Source of the DNA: Sporosarcina sp. BP05
Lineage (GTDB): Bacteria > Bacillota > Bacilli > Bacillales_A > Planococcaceae
Direction: 5' to 3'
Assembly (NCBI RefSeq): GCF_014282005.1
Contig: NZ_JACFTD010000016.1
Location: 1-64,000, forward strand
DNA: 64,000 nt
Part shown: positions 1 to 9,784 of the stretch, piece by piece
How the letters are laid out: every line of letters begins with the position of its first letter
Position numbering within the stretch: position 1 is the first letter of the stretch
The notes under the pieces: generated by a model
What the model was told of the DNA's origin: nothing
Databases searched by the model: none
What the model saw: the letters and a program-made list of their open reading frames with translations, nothing else
Position numbers and translations under genes: made by a program

Positions 1-882
1 GTTCAAAGTATCTCTTGTGCCAGCCCCTATATGAGGTGTCGCAATAATGTTATCAAAAGTTAATAATGGATTGTTTATATTTATTGGTTCTTCTGCCCAT
101 ACATCGAGACCTGCACCGCCAATTTTATTAGTAGACAATGCCTCGGCAAGTGCATCTTCATCTACAATATTACCGCGTGAAACATTAATTAAAATAGCAT
201 TTGATTTCATTTGCGAGAATTCGGATGTACTAATAAGATGTTTCGTTTCAGTAAGTAAAGGGATGTGTATGCTAATAATATCAGAACTCTCAAGTACTTC
301 TTGAAGTGATACAAATGTTGATTCAAGCTCTATTTCTAGTTCAGGACTGAGTTGGAATTTATCATAATAAATAATCTCAGTTCCGAATGCTTTAGACCTC
401 TTCGCTGTTTCCTGTCCAATATTCCCAAATCCAATAAATCCATGTGTTTTCCCAAACATTTCATATGAAGATAGACGATGTTCCCACATCAACCACTTTC
501 CTGATTTAGTAGCTTTATCAAGAATAGTTAACTTTCTATAGAGACTTAAAATCATTCCAATAGTTAGTTCAGCGACACCTCTTGCGTTTCCACCAGGCAA
601 ATTGCAAACTGGAATGCTTAGTCGTACAGCAGCCTTTAGGTCAATATTATCCAGGCCAATTCCTGTTTTTTGTACTAACTTTACATTAGTTGCACGTTCT
701 AGCATATCTTCAGTCAGTTCAAATGTGCTTACTAGGAAATAATCCGCTTCGCATAACGCTTTTTCTTTCTGAGAAATGGACAAATCCTGCCAAAAAAGCA
801 ATTTAAAATCATTCGAATGACTTACTAGCTCATCTTTGTATTCTTGGGATACACTGTCGAAATAAATGATTAATGAAACCAT
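1..882 (-). CDS. D-isomer-specific 2-hydroxyacid dehydrogenase, 3' end cut by window edge
   Basis: The reverse strand is open from an ATG at 882 to base 1 (294 codons), so the C-terminus lies outside the window. The start has a good site (GAAAGGAG) 8 bases upstream. The translation shows the family's NAD-binding segment (HGFIGFGNIGQETAKR), the catalytic Arg block (NVSRGNIVDEDAL) and the catalytic His block (ATPHIGAGT). The family reduces 2-ketoacids such as hydroxypyruvate or glyoxylate, or makes 3-phosphoglycerate dehydrogenase-like enzymes; the substrate cannot be read from sequence. It is divergent from the tct/hexarate genes and paralogous to the enzyme at 11254, so a role in sugar-acid metabolism is plausible but inferred. 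Confidence 0.88.
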   Translation of the reverse strand, partial: MVSLIIYFDSVSQEYKDELVSHSNDFKLLFWQDLSISQKEKALCEADYFLVSTFELTEDMLERATNVKLVQKTGIGLDNIDLKAAVRLSIPVCNLPGGNARGVAELTIGMILSLYRKLTILDKATKSGKWLMWEHRLSSYEMFGKTHGFIGFGNIGQETAKRSKAFGTEIIYYDKFQLSPELEIELESTFVSLQEVLESSDIISIHIPLLTETKHLISTSEFSQMKSNAILINVSRGNIVDEDALAEALSTNKIGGAGLDVWAEEPININNPLLTFDNIIATPHIGAGTRDTLN

Positions 883-1033
883 ATTGTATTCTCCTTTCAG
901 AAGTGGTTATCTTACGCTGCCAAGTCTAACAAAAAGAAGTATAGAATTCTAGTGTTTATTGAAATTTCAGTAAATAGTAAGTTTGTAATTAGAAGGGTGG
1001 ATAAAGGTATTTTAAAAAATATTTAAAATACGA

Positions 1034-1068
1034 TTGACTCTAAAGTTTATTTGTCTTACAATAAGATT
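1034..1068 (+). promoter_or_regulatory. Promoter of tctBAC operon with overlapping palindromic operator
   Basis: A -35 box TTGACT (1034-1039), a 17-base spacer and a -10 box TACAAT (1057-1062) precede tctB. The -10 is embedded in the imperfect palindrome TGTCTTA-CAA-TAAGATT (1052-1068). The same layout, with a perfect palindrome, precedes kdgD at 5849-5883, so both promoters are probably repressed by one regulator. The GntR protein encoded at 13240 is the obvious candidate (inference). Confidence 0.75.
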
Positions 1069-1124
1069 TACAAACAGACTTATTAGAATATTCCTTTAAG
1101 ATGAGAGTGGAAGGGGAGAGGATA

Positions 1125-1631
1125 TTGGTAGGGAAATATAGTGACGTCTTTTCAGGATTATTTTTGTTATTGATAAGCGTTGGCATGTTCACGGCAACAT
1201 TTAGTTTTAAAGCACTTACAGTTAGTAAGGTTGGTCCCGACTTCATGCCCAAGATTATTGCATGTTTAATAGCGCTTGTCAGCATTGCGATCATTGTAAG
1301 CGCCTTCAATAAATTGAAAGAGAAAAAGTCATTAGAAATACAAACGGTGGAAGAGGAAACTTCTGTAACGGTAGAAGAATCGGAAGAGAAAACCTACTTG
1401 CCGGTTATCCTTTCTTTGGCATTGATGGTAGGTTATTTAATTCTCATGCCGTATGTTGGCTTCTTGATTATGACAGCCGTCTACTTATTCTTTCAGATGT
1501 ATGTATTATCCGATAAAAGCAATAAAAGACTGGTGTTGTTCATAGTCGTCTCTATCGTATCTTCAGCAGTTACGTATTTCATATTCCGTTCAATATTTTA
1601 TGTCATGCTTCCATCTGGAATTCTTGGCTAA
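1125..1631 (+). CDS. tctB: Tripartite tricarboxylate transporter, small membrane subunit TctB
   Basis: This small integral membrane subunit (about 168 residues) has four hydrophobic segments with a charged, Glu-rich cytoplasmic loop after the second, as in the TctB family. It pairs with TctA and the binding protein TctC to import carboxylates using an ion gradient. I prefer the TTG at 1125 because AAGGGGAGAGG (1111-1121) is well placed for it; an in-frame ATG at 1101 would lie upstream of that site. It is first in the order tctB-tctA-tctC and ends 12 bases before tctA. The position at the head of a hexarate cluster suggests glucarate/galactarate or a related carboxylate as substrate (inference). 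Confidence 0.85.
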   Translation: MVGKYSDVFSGLFLLLISVGMFTATFSFKALTVSKVGPDFMPKIIACLIALVSIAIIVSAFNKLKEKKSLEIQTVEEETSVTVEESEEKTYLPVILSLALMVGYLILMPYVGFLIMTAVYLFFQMYVLSDKSNKRLVLFIVVSIVSSAVTYFIFRSIFYVMLPSGILG

Positions 1632-1643
1632 GGGGGTAAAAGA

Positions 1644-3137
1644 ATGATAGAAATGTTATTGGCCGGTTTCACCTCTGTAATGACAATTAAGATTATATTA
1701 TTGATTGTCATGGGGGTTGCTTTAGGTCTTGTATTTGGTTCAATTCCCGGTTTAACAGCAACGATGGCTATTGCAATCTGTCTTCCCATTACATATGGAA
1801 TGGATCCAATCGCGGGAATGTCACTATTAATGGGCTTATACATTGGGGGCGTTTCAGGTGGTTTAATACCTGCCATTCTTTTAAAATTGCCAGGGACGCC
1901 GTCTTCTATTGCGACCACTTTCGATGGATACCCGATGGCTCAAAAAGGTGAGGCTGGTAAAGCATTTTCGTTTGCAATTGTATCATCTTTTTTGGGAGGA
2001 CTTTTAAGCATCATCGTTCTCATCATGATTGCTCCACCACTGGGTAAAATAGCCCTTCAGTTCGGTCCGTTTGAGTATTTTGCAATCGTTATCTTCTCTC
2101 TGACATTGATTGCAAGTCTATCAGGCGACTCATTGCCGAAAGGGGTTATGGCAGGGTTAATCGGAATCGGGTTTGCGATGGTCGGTTCTGCCCCAATCGA
2201 TGCATTCCCGAGATTTACATTTGGATTTAGTTCACTTGATGCTGGATTTGACTTGTTGCCAGTTCTTATAGGATTGTTTGCAATTTCCGAAATTTTGTTA
2301 GTGGCAGAAAAGAAATATAAAAACAAGCTTAAAGTCGATATTAAAAATATAAGTTACAAAGTAACAATTAAAGAATATCTAGATCAAAAATGGAACTTCT
2401 TACGATCTAGTGTAATTGGGGTGGGAATTGGGATTCTACCAGGAATCGGTGGTGGGACGGCTAACCTAATTGCTTATGCTGCTGCGAAGAACGCATCTAA
2501 GACACCGGAAAAATATGGTGAAGGTATTCCGAATGGTGTTGTGGCATCTGAGTCCTCAAATAATGCTGCAATCGGCGGTGCACTTGTTCCGCTTGTGTCG
2601 CTTGGTATTCCAGGTGATACGGTTACTGCCATGTTACTAGGAGGATTAATTTTACACGGCCTTCAACCAGGTCCGTTGTTAATGCAAAATCACGGAGATG
2701 TCGTATTTGGGATATTTGCAGCTTTGCTAATTGCAAATATCTTTATGGCTCTCTTCTTGTTCATAGGTATGAAAGGTTTTATTCGGCTACTAAGTATTCC
2801 ACAAAACATTTTACTGCCAATTATCATTACGCTTTGTGTTGTAGGGGCGTATGGGGTAAACAGCCGTTTGTTTGATGTAGGAGCGCTTTTATTTTTCGGG
2901 GTTCTTGGATACTTCATGGTCAAATTTAAATATCCATTGACGCCATTAGTTCTTGGTTTCATATTAGGACCGCTTTTAGAGACCAATTTACGCCGGGGAC
3001 TCATGTTGTCACAAGGTGATTTTATGCCGTTTCTAACAGAGCCAATCGCCGCATTCTTCCTTCTAGTGACAGTTGCTTCACTAGGGCTAAAATTCTATAG
3101 TGGTTGGAAGAAAAAAAGGCGCCTAAAAGTCTATTAA
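1644..3137 (+). CDS. tctA: Tripartite tricarboxylate transporter, large membrane subunit TctA
   Basis: A 497-residue, very hydrophobic protein with about 11-12 membrane segments, the usual size for TctA. It carries the repeated Gly/Pro-rich family signatures: GSIPGLTATMAIAICLP near residue 33, GIGILPGIGGGTANLIAYA near residue 258 and ALVPLVSLGIPGDTVTAML near residue 315. It forms the translocation channel of the transporter with TctB. The ATG start follows AAGGGGGT. The C-terminus is basic and cytoplasmic. Substrate is not deducible from the membrane subunit. Confidence 0.95.
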   Translation: MIEMLLAGFTSVMTIKIILLIVMGVALGLVFGSIPGLTATMAIAICLPITYGMDPIAGMSLLMGLYIGGVSGGLIPAILLKLPGTPSSIATTFDGYPMAQKGEAGKAFSFAIVSSFLGGLLSIIVLIMIAPPLGKIALQFGPFEYFAIVIFSLTLIASLSGDSLPKGVMAGLIGIGFAMVGSAPIDAFPRFTFGFSSLDAGFDLLPVLIGLFAISEILLVAEKKYKNKLKVDIKNISYKVTIKEYLDQKWNFLRSSVIGVGIGILPGIGGGTANLIAYAAAKNASKTPEKYGEGIPNGVVASESSNNAAIGGALVPLVSLGIPGDTVTAMLLGGLILHGLQPGPLLMQNHGDVVFGIFAALLIANIFMALFLFIGMKGFIRLLSIPQNILLPIIITLCVVGAYGVNSRLFDVGALLFFGVLGYFMVKFKYPLTPLVLGFILGPLLETNLRRGLMLSQGDFMPFLTEPIAAFFLLVTVASLGLKFYSGWKKKRRLKVY

Positions 3138-3210
3138 CAGATTTAACTTTAGCTGAATAATTGTTTCAATGAGATTCACCAAATAATGGGGGAAAATAGG
3201 GGGTATTTAG

Positions 3211-4203
3211 ATGAAGAAAATGATTAAAAAGGTACTATTCGGAGCTCTTCTCGTTGGGGCTGTGGCTGTAATGGGGGCTTGTTCTGAAACTGTAGAGGGA
3301 ACGGAGAAAGATTCGGGAGGAAAAGACTCAAGTTCTTACCCAACGAAACCAATTGAAATAGTTGTGCCAGCAGGCGCTGGAGGGGATACAGATCTTAACA
3401 CACGTACGATGGCTAAGTATTTGGAGAAAGAATTGGGAACGACAATGATTATTACCAACGTGAATGCTGCGGGAGGAACAACAGGTACCAAAAAGGTACT
3501 TGACTCAAAACCGGATGGCTACACAGTGCTGTCTTACCATAACTCAACACTTATTAGTAAAATTCTAGGATTAGTTGATTATACGTATTCAGACTTTGAT
3601 GTAGCGGGTATGGGTGTTATGGATAAAGGGAATGCGTTTGTTGTTAATAACAAATCGGAATTTAAAAGTCTTGATGACTTAATCGCATTTGCGAAAGAGA
3701 ACCCTGAAAAGGTTACTGTGGCAACTGAAGTAGGATCGTTTACACATTTACAATTGCTTGCATTTGAAGCAGCGACAGGTACCAAGTTTAATATCGTAGA
3801 TGTTGGAGGTGCTTCAGACAAAATTACAGCACTACTTGGTGGGCGAATCGATATTATCCCGACTCAACTAGGACTAGTTAACAGCTACGTTGAATCTGGG
3901 GATTTCAGAGCTCTTGGAATTATGTCTGATGAACGGTTAAAGGCAGCTCCGGATGTACCTACATTTAAAGAACAGGGCGTTGACCTTGTGATGGACAAAT
4001 TCTTTTTCTGGGGCTTCCCGAAAGGAACTCCTGAAGAAATTGTAGATACATTTACGAAAGCATTGGAAAAAGTAGTTGCGAATGAAGAGTACCAAAAGGA
4101 AATGGAAGGCTTCATGGTTGAGCCTGTGTATTTGAATCCAGCTGAAGCAAATGAACTTATGGAGAAAGAGGATAAATTCTACACTGAATTGAATCCGCAA
4201 TAA
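3211..4203 (+). CDS. tctC: Tripartite tricarboxylate transporter substrate-binding lipoprotein (TctC/Bug family)
   Basis: A 330-residue extracytoplasmic binding protein. The N-terminus is a lipoprotein signal (basic MKKMIKK, hydrophobic core, lipobox VMGAC with Cys24). The mature part begins with a Ser/Gly/Lys linker and then YPTKPIEIVVPAGAGGDTD, the typical Bug-family start and anion-binding loop. It delivers a carboxylate ligand to TctA/TctB. A terminator follows 10 bases after the stop, so the transporter is an operon of three, with garD behind it under partial read-through or its own signals. Confidence 0.93.
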   Translation: MKKMIKKVLFGALLVGAVAVMGACSETVEGTEKDSGGKDSSSYPTKPIEIVVPAGAGGDTDLNTRTMAKYLEKELGTTMIITNVNAAGGTTGTKKVLDSKPDGYTVLSYHNSTLISKILGLVDYTYSDFDVAGMGVMDKGNAFVVNNKSEFKSLDDLIAFAKENPEKVTVATEVGSFTHLQLLAFEAATGTKFNIVDVGGASDKITALLGGRIDIIPTQLGLVNSYVESGDFRALGIMSDERLKAAPDVPTFKEQGVDLVMDKFFFWGFPKGTPEEIVDTFTKALEKVVANEEYQKEMEGFMVEPVYLNPAEANELMEKEDKFYTELNPQ

Positions 4204-4212
4204 ATATTTGCT

Positions 4213-4241
4213 CTGCCTGTGAGGTTTGCAGGCAGTTTTTT
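4213..4241 (+). terminator. Intrinsic terminator after tctC
   Basis: CTGCCTG (4213-4219) pairs with CAGGCAG (4229-4235) and is followed by six T. It lies between tctC and garD. An upstream in-frame GTG for garD (4219) falls inside the hairpin, which argues against that start. Confidence 0.85.
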
Positions 4242-4284
4242 AAAATTACATCTATTAAACGTACCAATAGAAGGGATGATTTGG

Positions 4285-5817
4285 GTGGCGATCAAAGCTA
4301 ATCTTGAAATTCCACTGTTCATTAAAGTAAATCAAGCAGACAATACTGCAATTATTGTTAATGCAGGAGGGTTGAAAGAAGGAATTGAATTTTCATGTGG
4401 ACTTATTCTCACGGAGTTTATTCCCCAAGGTCACAAAGTGGCTTTGGCGGATATTGATACGGGGGAAGACATAGTTCGTTACGGAGAAGTCATCGGGTAT
4501 GCACAAAGCCCAATAAAAAAAGGTGCCTGGATTCGAGAGGCATTGGTAGTTATGCCTACTCCTCCTAATCTGGATTCCCTTTCAATGTCCACTAATGTGG
4601 CAATCGTTTCTCCACTTGAAAAAGAATACACATTTTTAGGTTATCGCAATTCTGATGGAAGCGCTGGGACTAAAAACATATTGGGAATTTCTACGAGCGT
4701 TCAATGTGTAGCTGGTGTTCTTGACTTTGCAGTGAAGAAAATCAAGCAAGAACTATTGCCATCTTTTCCAAATGTGGATGATGTAATTGCACTAACTCAC
4801 AACTACGGCTGTGGTGTAGCCATTAACGCACCGGATGCTGTGATACCAATCCGAACGATTCAAAACCTAGCGAAACATCCGAACTTCGGTGGGGAAGTCA
4901 TGATTATCGGACTTGGTTGCGAGAAATTAGTTCCTCAGCGATTAAATGATGGAAAAGACGACGGTAACATTTTGTCGCTACAAGATGAAAATGGATTCGT
5001 TAATATGATTCAGTCGATTGTCGCAATGGCAAAGGAACGATTACAGAATTTGAATGAACGGCAAAGAGAAGTTTGTCCAGTTTCAGATTTAGTGATTGGT
5101 GTTCAATGTGGTGGCAGTGATGCGTTTTCCGGCGTAACTGCAAATCCAGCAGTGGGCTATGCAGCCGATTTGCTAGTAAGTGCAGGAGCTACCGTTCTCT
5201 TTTCGGAAGTGACTGAAGTGAGGGATGCAATTCACCTTTTAACACCTCGTGCTGCGACGGAAGAAGTCGGCCAGGCATTAATACGAGAAATGAAATGGTA
5301 TGACGATTATTTAAGTAGAGGTGAAGCGGACAGAAGTGCAAATCCTTCACCGGGCAATAAACGCGGTGGATTGTCCAATGTTGTTGAGAAATCACTTGGT
5401 TCAATTGTGAAGTCGGGAACATCGCCAATCGTAGATGTATTAGCGCCGGGGGAAAAGGCGCGCAAGAAGGGCCTTGTGTTTGCGGCGACACCTGCAAGTG
5501 ATTTTGTTTGTGGAACATTGCAACTTGCATCTGGTATTCATCTGCAAGTGTTTACTACTGGGAGAGGAACTCCCTATGGATTATCGATAGCACCGGTTAT
5601 AAAGGTTTCCACTCGAAATGCGTTGCAAGAGCAATGGCACGATTTAATTGATATTAATGCAGGGAAAATTGCTACGGGTGAAGCGACGATTGAGGATGTT
5701 GGCTGGGAAATCTTCAATGACATTCTTGAAGTCGCCAGCGGAACGAAAAAAACATGGGCAGATAAATGGGGAATCCATAATGACTTGGCCTTATTCAATC
5801 CTTCGCCGGTAACATAA
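4285..5817 (+). CDS. garD: Galactarate dehydratase (UxaA/GarD family)
   Basis: From the GTG at 4285 the protein has 510 residues, the length I recall for Bacillus GarD (YcbH). It has an N-terminal SAF-like domain ([21 protein letters not shown]) and the UxaA dehydratase body with [22 protein letters not shown] and [19 protein letters not shown], the metal/substrate-binding stretches of altronate/galactarate dehydratases. It would convert D-galactarate to 5-dehydro-4-deoxy-D-glucarate, the substrate of the next gene. AAGGG (4271-4275) suits the GTG; an ATG at 4276 is too close to it. Altronate dehydratase is the alternative, less likely next to kdgD and gudD. Confidence 0.87.
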   Translation: MAIKANLEIPLFIKVNQADNTAIIVNAGGLKEGIEFSCGLILTEFIPQGHKVALADIDTGEDIVRYGEVIGYAQSPIKKGAWIREALVVMPTPPNLDSLSMSTNVAIVSPLEKEYTFLGYRNSDGSAGTKNILGISTSVQCVAGVLDFAVKKIKQELLPSFPNVDDVIALTHNYGCGVAINAPDAVIPIRTIQNLAKHPNFGGEVMIIGLGCEKLVPQRLNDGKDDGNILSLQDENGFVNMIQSIVAMAKERLQNLNERQREVCPVSDLVIGVQCGGSDAFSGVTANPAVGYAADLLVSAGATVLFSEVTEVRDAIHLLTPRAATEEVGQALIREMKWYDDYLSRGEADRSANPSPGNKRGGLSNVVEKSLGSIVKSGTSPIVDVLAPGEKARKKGLVFAATPASDFVCGTLQLASGIHLQVFTTGRGTPYGLSIAPVIKVSTRNALQEQWHDLIDINAGKIATGEATIEDVGWEIFNDILEVASGTKKTWADKWGIHNDLALFNPSPVT

Positions 5818-5848
5818 ACGCCATTTTCAGAACATATCAAAATATCAT

Positions 5849-5883
5849 TTGACAGACTAATCCAATTGTCTTACAATAAGACA
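5849..5883 (+). promoter_or_regulatory. Promoter of kdgD operon with perfect palindromic operator
   Basis: TTGACA (5849-5854), 17 bases, TACAAT (5872-5877): a near-consensus sigma-A promoter. The palindrome TGTCTTA-CAA-TAAGACA (5867-5883) covers the -10, the geometry expected of a repressor site. It repeats the arrangement upstream of tctB (1034-1068). Confidence 0.82.
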
Positions 5884-5923
5884 TATAGAAACTAATTAAC
5901 TATTATTGAAGGGTGGATTTCAC

Positions 5924-6856
5924 ATGACAACAAAGAAAAGACAGGCACCGAAAGGTATTTTAGGATTCCCAGTTGCTCCAATGGATGCAGAAGGCAAATT
6001 AGATTTACATGGATTAGGAAAGAATATTGAGTTTTTAGTCGAAAATGGTTTGTCTTCCGTTTTTGTAGCATGCGGAGCAGGTGAACTACATGCAATTAGC
6101 AATGAAGAATACAGATCAATGGTAGAAGTCGCCGTAGAAAAGACAAAAGGTAAAGTTCCTCTCTATACAGGAGTAGGAGGAAATATTGCGCATGCTTTAG
6201 AGCAGGCAAATATTTCCAAGGAACTAGGGGCAGAAGGATACTTGATTTTACCACCGTATTTAATCGATCCATCTCAAGATGGTATCTATAACTACTTGAG
6301 TACGATTATTGAAAGTACAGATTTGAACGCAATCGTTTATCAGCGTGACAATTGTATTTTGGAATCACAAACATTACAGAAATTATGTGAATTACCACAG
6401 CTTGTTGGCTATAAAGACGGCGTTGGAAATATGGAACTGAATGTCGAGTTTACACATCTAATCGGGGATCGTCTTGAGTGGATCAACGGTATGCCTTTGG
6501 CGGAAGTAACAATGGCTGCCTATGTGAACCTTGGATTCACTTCGTACTCATCAGCGATCTCAAACTATATTCCACATATTTCAGCGAAGTATTATGAAGC
6601 GCTTCTAAGTGGAAACAAAGAAGTACTGAATGAACTATATGAAAACGTGATATTCCCGATTCATCGTATCCGTAAACAGAAGAAAGGCTACGCGGTTTCT
6701 TTAATCAAAGCAGGTATGCAAATTGTTGGCCTCCCAATTACAACAAATGTTAGGGCACCAATCGCCCCTGTTGAAGAAGAGCATTATGAAGAGCTAAAGG
6801 TAATTATTGAAAATGCATTGAAGAAATATCCTGCTCATGCAGAGACAGTACAATAG
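5924..6856 (+). CDS. kdgD: 5-dehydro-4-deoxyglucarate dehydratase
   Basis: A 310-residue member of the dihydrodipicolinate synthase/N-acetylneuraminate lyase TIM-barrel family. It dehydrates and decarboxylates 5-dehydro-4-deoxy-D-glucarate to 2,5-dioxopentanoate. Visible features are ILGFPVAPMDAEGKLD at the N-terminus, the phosphate/carboxylate loop region FVACGAGELHAIS, the catalytic Tyr in IVYQRDN and the Schiff-base Lys in LVGYKDGVGNME. The ATG at 5924 is chosen over an upstream TTG because GAAGGGTGG (5908-5916) is correctly spaced for it. Ten bases separate it from the aldehyde dehydrogenase gene, matching the Bacillus ycbC-ycbD order. Confidence 0.93.
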   Translation: MTTKKRQAPKGILGFPVAPMDAEGKLDLHGLGKNIEFLVENGLSSVFVACGAGELHAISNEEYRSMVEVAVEKTKGKVPLYTGVGGNIAHALEQANISKELGAEGYLILPPYLIDPSQDGIYNYLSTIIESTDLNAIVYQRDNCILESQTLQKLCELPQLVGYKDGVGNMELNVEFTHLIGDRLEWINGMPLAEVTMAAYVNLGFTSYSSAISNYIPHISAKYYEALLSGNKEVLNELYENVIFPIHRIRKQKKGYAVSLIKAGMQIVGLPITTNVRAPIAPVEEEHYEELKVIIENALKKYPAHAETVQ

Positions 6857-6865
6857 GAGGCAATT

Positions 6866-8335
6866 ATGACTACTACAACTGAAGTGACAACAAAAACGTA
6901 TTTAAATTATATTAACGGCGAATGGGTTGCCTCTGAAACAGGAAAGACAGGGGTAAGTAAGAATCCTGCGCGGAAAGATGAAGTTGTAGGATCTTATCAA
7001 CTATCCTCAAGTACTGATTTCGATAAAGCCGCATCTTCTGCACGACAAGCTCAAAAAGCATGGCGCAAACTTACTGGAAACGTACGGGGCGACTATTTGT
7101 TGAAAGCTGCTTCTATTATGGAAGAACGCATCGATGATATCGCGACTGCAATGACACAAGAAATGGGTAAGACATTCCCAGAAGCAAAAGGTGAGACTGC
7201 ACGCGGAGTAGCTATTTTACGTTACTATGCTGGCGAAGGGATGAGACCGGTTGGTGACGTAATTCCATCTACAGATAGCGAAGCACTTATGTTTACAACG
7301 AGAGTACCACTTGGCGTTGTTGGAGTAATTACTCCTTGGAACTTCCCAGTAGCAATCCCGCTTTGGAAAATGGCTCCGGCTTTAATTTACGGTAATGCAG
7401 TTGTTATTAAACCAGCGAGCGAAACGGCTATTACATGTGCAAAAGTGATTGAGTGTTTGCATGATGCAGGGATTCCCGCAGGTGTAGTCAATATGGTAAC
7501 AGGTTCCGGTTCCCTTCTTGGACCAGAGATGGCAAGTAATAAAAACATTGATGCAATCACGTTTACAGGGTCGAATACGGTTGGGAAATCACTGGCTCAG
7601 ACAGCTGTTGCAAGAGGCATTAAATATCAACTTGAAATGGGTGGGAAAAATCCAGTAATCGTAGCCAACGATGCAGATCTTGACTTGGCGGTTGAAGCGA
7701 CGATAAGTGGTGGATTAAAATCATCAGGACAAAAATGTACGGCAACAAGCCGTGTCATCGTTCAAAAAGATGTCTATGACGAATTTAAAGAGAAACTTCT
7801 AAAAAAGGTTGCTGAAATAACTGTCGGTGACGGCATGGATGCAGGTACGTGGATGGGTCCAAGCTCAAGCCAAGGTCAGTTGGACACAGTGCTGTCCTAT
7901 ATTGAAAAAGGGAAAGCAGAAGGTGCTAACCTACTCTTTGGTGGGAATGAAGTAGTCGGAAAAGATGGATTGAACGGGTACTACGTGGAGCCAACAGTAT
8001 TTGAGGGCGTAACTTCTAAAATGGTGCTTGCACAAGAAGAGATTTTCGGACCAGTTCTTGCACTTATGAAAGTGGATACGATGGAAGAGGCACTGGAAGT
8101 GGCAAATGACTCGGAATACGGACTAAGTGCTTCAATTTTCACGACGAAAATTAGTAATATGCTTTCATTCATCAATGAAATGGATGCTGGTTTAGTACGC
8201 ATTAACGCAGAAAGTGCTGGTGTCGAACTTCAAGCTCCTTTCGGCGGCATGAAGCAATCTAGTTCCCATTCACGTGAACAAGGGCAAGCTGCAAAAGAAT
8301 TCTATACGTCTATCAAAACAGTATTTATTAAATAA
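6866..8335 (+). CDS. 2,5-dioxovalerate (alpha-ketoglutarate semialdehyde) dehydrogenase
   Basis: A 489-residue NAD(P)-dependent aldehyde dehydrogenase. It has the cofactor segment [21 protein letters not shown], the general-base Glu in [12 protein letters not shown] and the nucleophilic Cys in [14 protein letters not shown]. Placed directly after kdgD it should oxidise alpha-ketoglutarate semialdehyde to alpha-ketoglutarate, the last step of hexarate catabolism (the role of YcbD in Bacillus). Start ATG with AGGAGG seven bases upstream. The substrate is inferred from context; the family assignment is firm. Confidence 0.92.
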   Translation: MTTTTEVTTKTYLNYINGEWVASETGKTGVSKNPARKDEVVGSYQLSSSTDFDKAASSARQAQKAWRKLTGNVRGDYLLKAASIMEERIDDIATAMTQEMGKTFPEAKGETARGVAILRYYAGEGMRPVGDVIPSTDSEALMFTTRVPLGVVGVITPWNFPVAIPLWKMAPALIYGNAVVIKPASETAITCAKVIECLHDAGIPAGVVNMVTGSGSLLGPEMASNKNIDAITFTGSNTVGKSLAQTAVARGIKYQLEMGGKNPVIVANDADLDLAVEATISGGLKSSGQKCTATSRVIVQKDVYDEFKEKLLKKVAEITVGDGMDAGTWMGPSSSQGQLDTVLSYIEKGKAEGANLLFGGNEVVGKDGLNGYYVEPTVFEGVTSKMVLAQEEIFGPVLALMKVDTMEEALEVANDSEYGLSASIFTTKISNMLSFINEMDAGLVRINAESAGVELQAPFGGMKQSSSHSREQGQAAKEFYTSIKTVFIK

Positions 8336-8346
8336 GATAAGTCAGG

Positions 8347-8384
8347 AGGAGTTATGCGATAAAAAGCTTAACTCCTTATTTTTC
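8347..8384 (+). terminator. Terminator/attenuator between the aldehyde dehydrogenase and MFS genes
   Basis: AGGAGTTA (8347-8354) pairs with TAACTCCT (8369-8376), followed by TATTTTTC. The left arm contains a ribosome-binding-like AGGAGG. It may lower expression of the MFS and gudD genes relative to kdgD. Confidence 0.65.
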
Positions 8385-8437
8385 AAAAAGAGCAACTGAG
8401 CTTTCATTTTTTTCTTTCTATGAAAGGAAGTAAATGA

Positions 8438-9769
8438 GTGGGGAAATTCACTGGAATCATGCAGTATAAAAAGAATCGTTTTCGATATAAAATTATTTTT
8501 ATGGTTTTCATTGTGACAGTGATTAGTTACGCGGATCGTTCCATATTGTCGATTGCAGGTAATAGTATCGCCATTGACCTAGGGATTAATGAAATCACGA
8601 TGGGCTACATTTTTTCTTCTTTTAGTTGGGCATATGTCATCGGACAAATTCCAGGCGGACTGTTGATAGACAAGTTTGGAACAAAACGAGTGTATGGCAG
8701 CTTGATAATATTGTGGTCGTTGCTATCGTTATTGCATGGTGTTATTGGATTTATACCCCTTCACTTTGCAGTACTATCATTATTTATCTTGCGATTTTTT
8801 ATAGGATTGATAGGCGCCCCTTTATTTCCTGCAAATTCTAGGATTGTAGCTGAATGGTTTCCGATGAAGGAACGGGGATTTGCAACTGCTACTTTCACTT
8901 CAGCACAATACTTTGCCGCCGTGCTCTTTGCCCCACTAATCGGATGGGTTTCATATTCTTATGGCTGGGAATATGTATTCTTTCTTTTAGGATGCATTGG
9001 AATCGTGTGTGCAGTCGATTGGTTAAGGAATTATGATCAACCTGGAAAGCATCAATGGATTAGTGCTGATGAACTTGAATTTATCAAAAGAGGTGGCGCG
9101 TCCGTTTTAGGCAATGAAAAAACGGATAGTGGACGTGAAAAACGTGTCGGTTATAAGCGTCCAGTTTTCCAATTGTTACGCAATCGCATGGTTGTCGGAG
9201 TGTACGTTGCACAATATTGTTCAACCGTTATTACTTTCTTTTTTCTTACGTGGTTTCCGGTATACCTTATTACGGAAAAGCAAATGACTGTTTTACAAGT
9301 CGGATTCATTTCCATATTTCCTGCACTTGCCGCTTTTATCGGGGCTTTAACTGGTGGGGTATTTTCCGATACATTGATTAGAAAGGGTTATTCTCGGACG
9401 ATCGCAAGAAAAATTCCGATTATCGCTGGGATGCTCATTTCAATGACTATTATTAGTGCCAACTATATGGATTCGATTGTCTTTGTCATTGTTATTATGT
9501 CTTTTGCGTTTTTTGGAAGAGGTTTCGGAGGATTAGGCTGGGCGATTATTTCTGAAACATCGCCAAAAGAAGTTGCGGGACTTAACGGTGCATTATTCAA
9601 TACATTTGGTAATGTAGCGGGTATTACTACACCCATTATAATCGGTTACATTTTACAAATTACTGGTTCATTCAATATGGCGCTATTATTTGTCGGTGTG
9701 AATGCATTCATCGCCATATGCTGTTATTTATTTGTCGTTGGTGAAATTAAGGAAATAACAATTCAGTAA
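8438..9769 (+). CDS. gudP: MFS hexarate permease (GudP-like)
   Basis: A 443-residue major facilitator with 12 predicted membrane segments. Anion:cation symporter-type features are visible: ISYADRSILSIAG in the first helix, DKFGTKRVYG in the loop 2-3 signature and GFIGAPLFPANSRIVAEWFP near helix 4, resembling D-glucarate/galactarate permeases (GudP/GarP). It lies between the dioxovalerate dehydrogenase and glucarate dehydratase genes, where Bacillus has gudP. Start is GTG 8438 after AAGGAAG; ATG 8459 is an alternative. Together with TctABC it gives the locus two carboxylate importers. Confidence 0.88.
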   Translation: MGKFTGIMQYKKNRFRYKIIFMVFIVTVISYADRSILSIAGNSIAIDLGINEITMGYIFSSFSWAYVIGQIPGGLLIDKFGTKRVYGSLIILWSLLSLLHGVIGFIPLHFAVLSLFILRFFIGLIGAPLFPANSRIVAEWFPMKERGFATATFTSAQYFAAVLFAPLIGWVSYSYGWEYVFFLLGCIGIVCAVDWLRNYDQPGKHQWISADELEFIKRGGASVLGNEKTDSGREKRVGYKRPVFQLLRNRMVVGVYVAQYCSTVITFFFLTWFPVYLITEKQMTVLQVGFISIFPALAAFIGALTGGVFSDTLIRKGYSRTIARKIPIIAGMLISMTIISANYMDSIVFVIVIMSFAFFGRGFGGLGWAIISETSPKEVAGLNGALFNTFGNVAGITTPIIIGYILQITGSFNMALLFVGVNAFIAICCYLFVVGEIKEITIQ

Positions 9770-9784
9770 TTGGAGGGGCTATTT

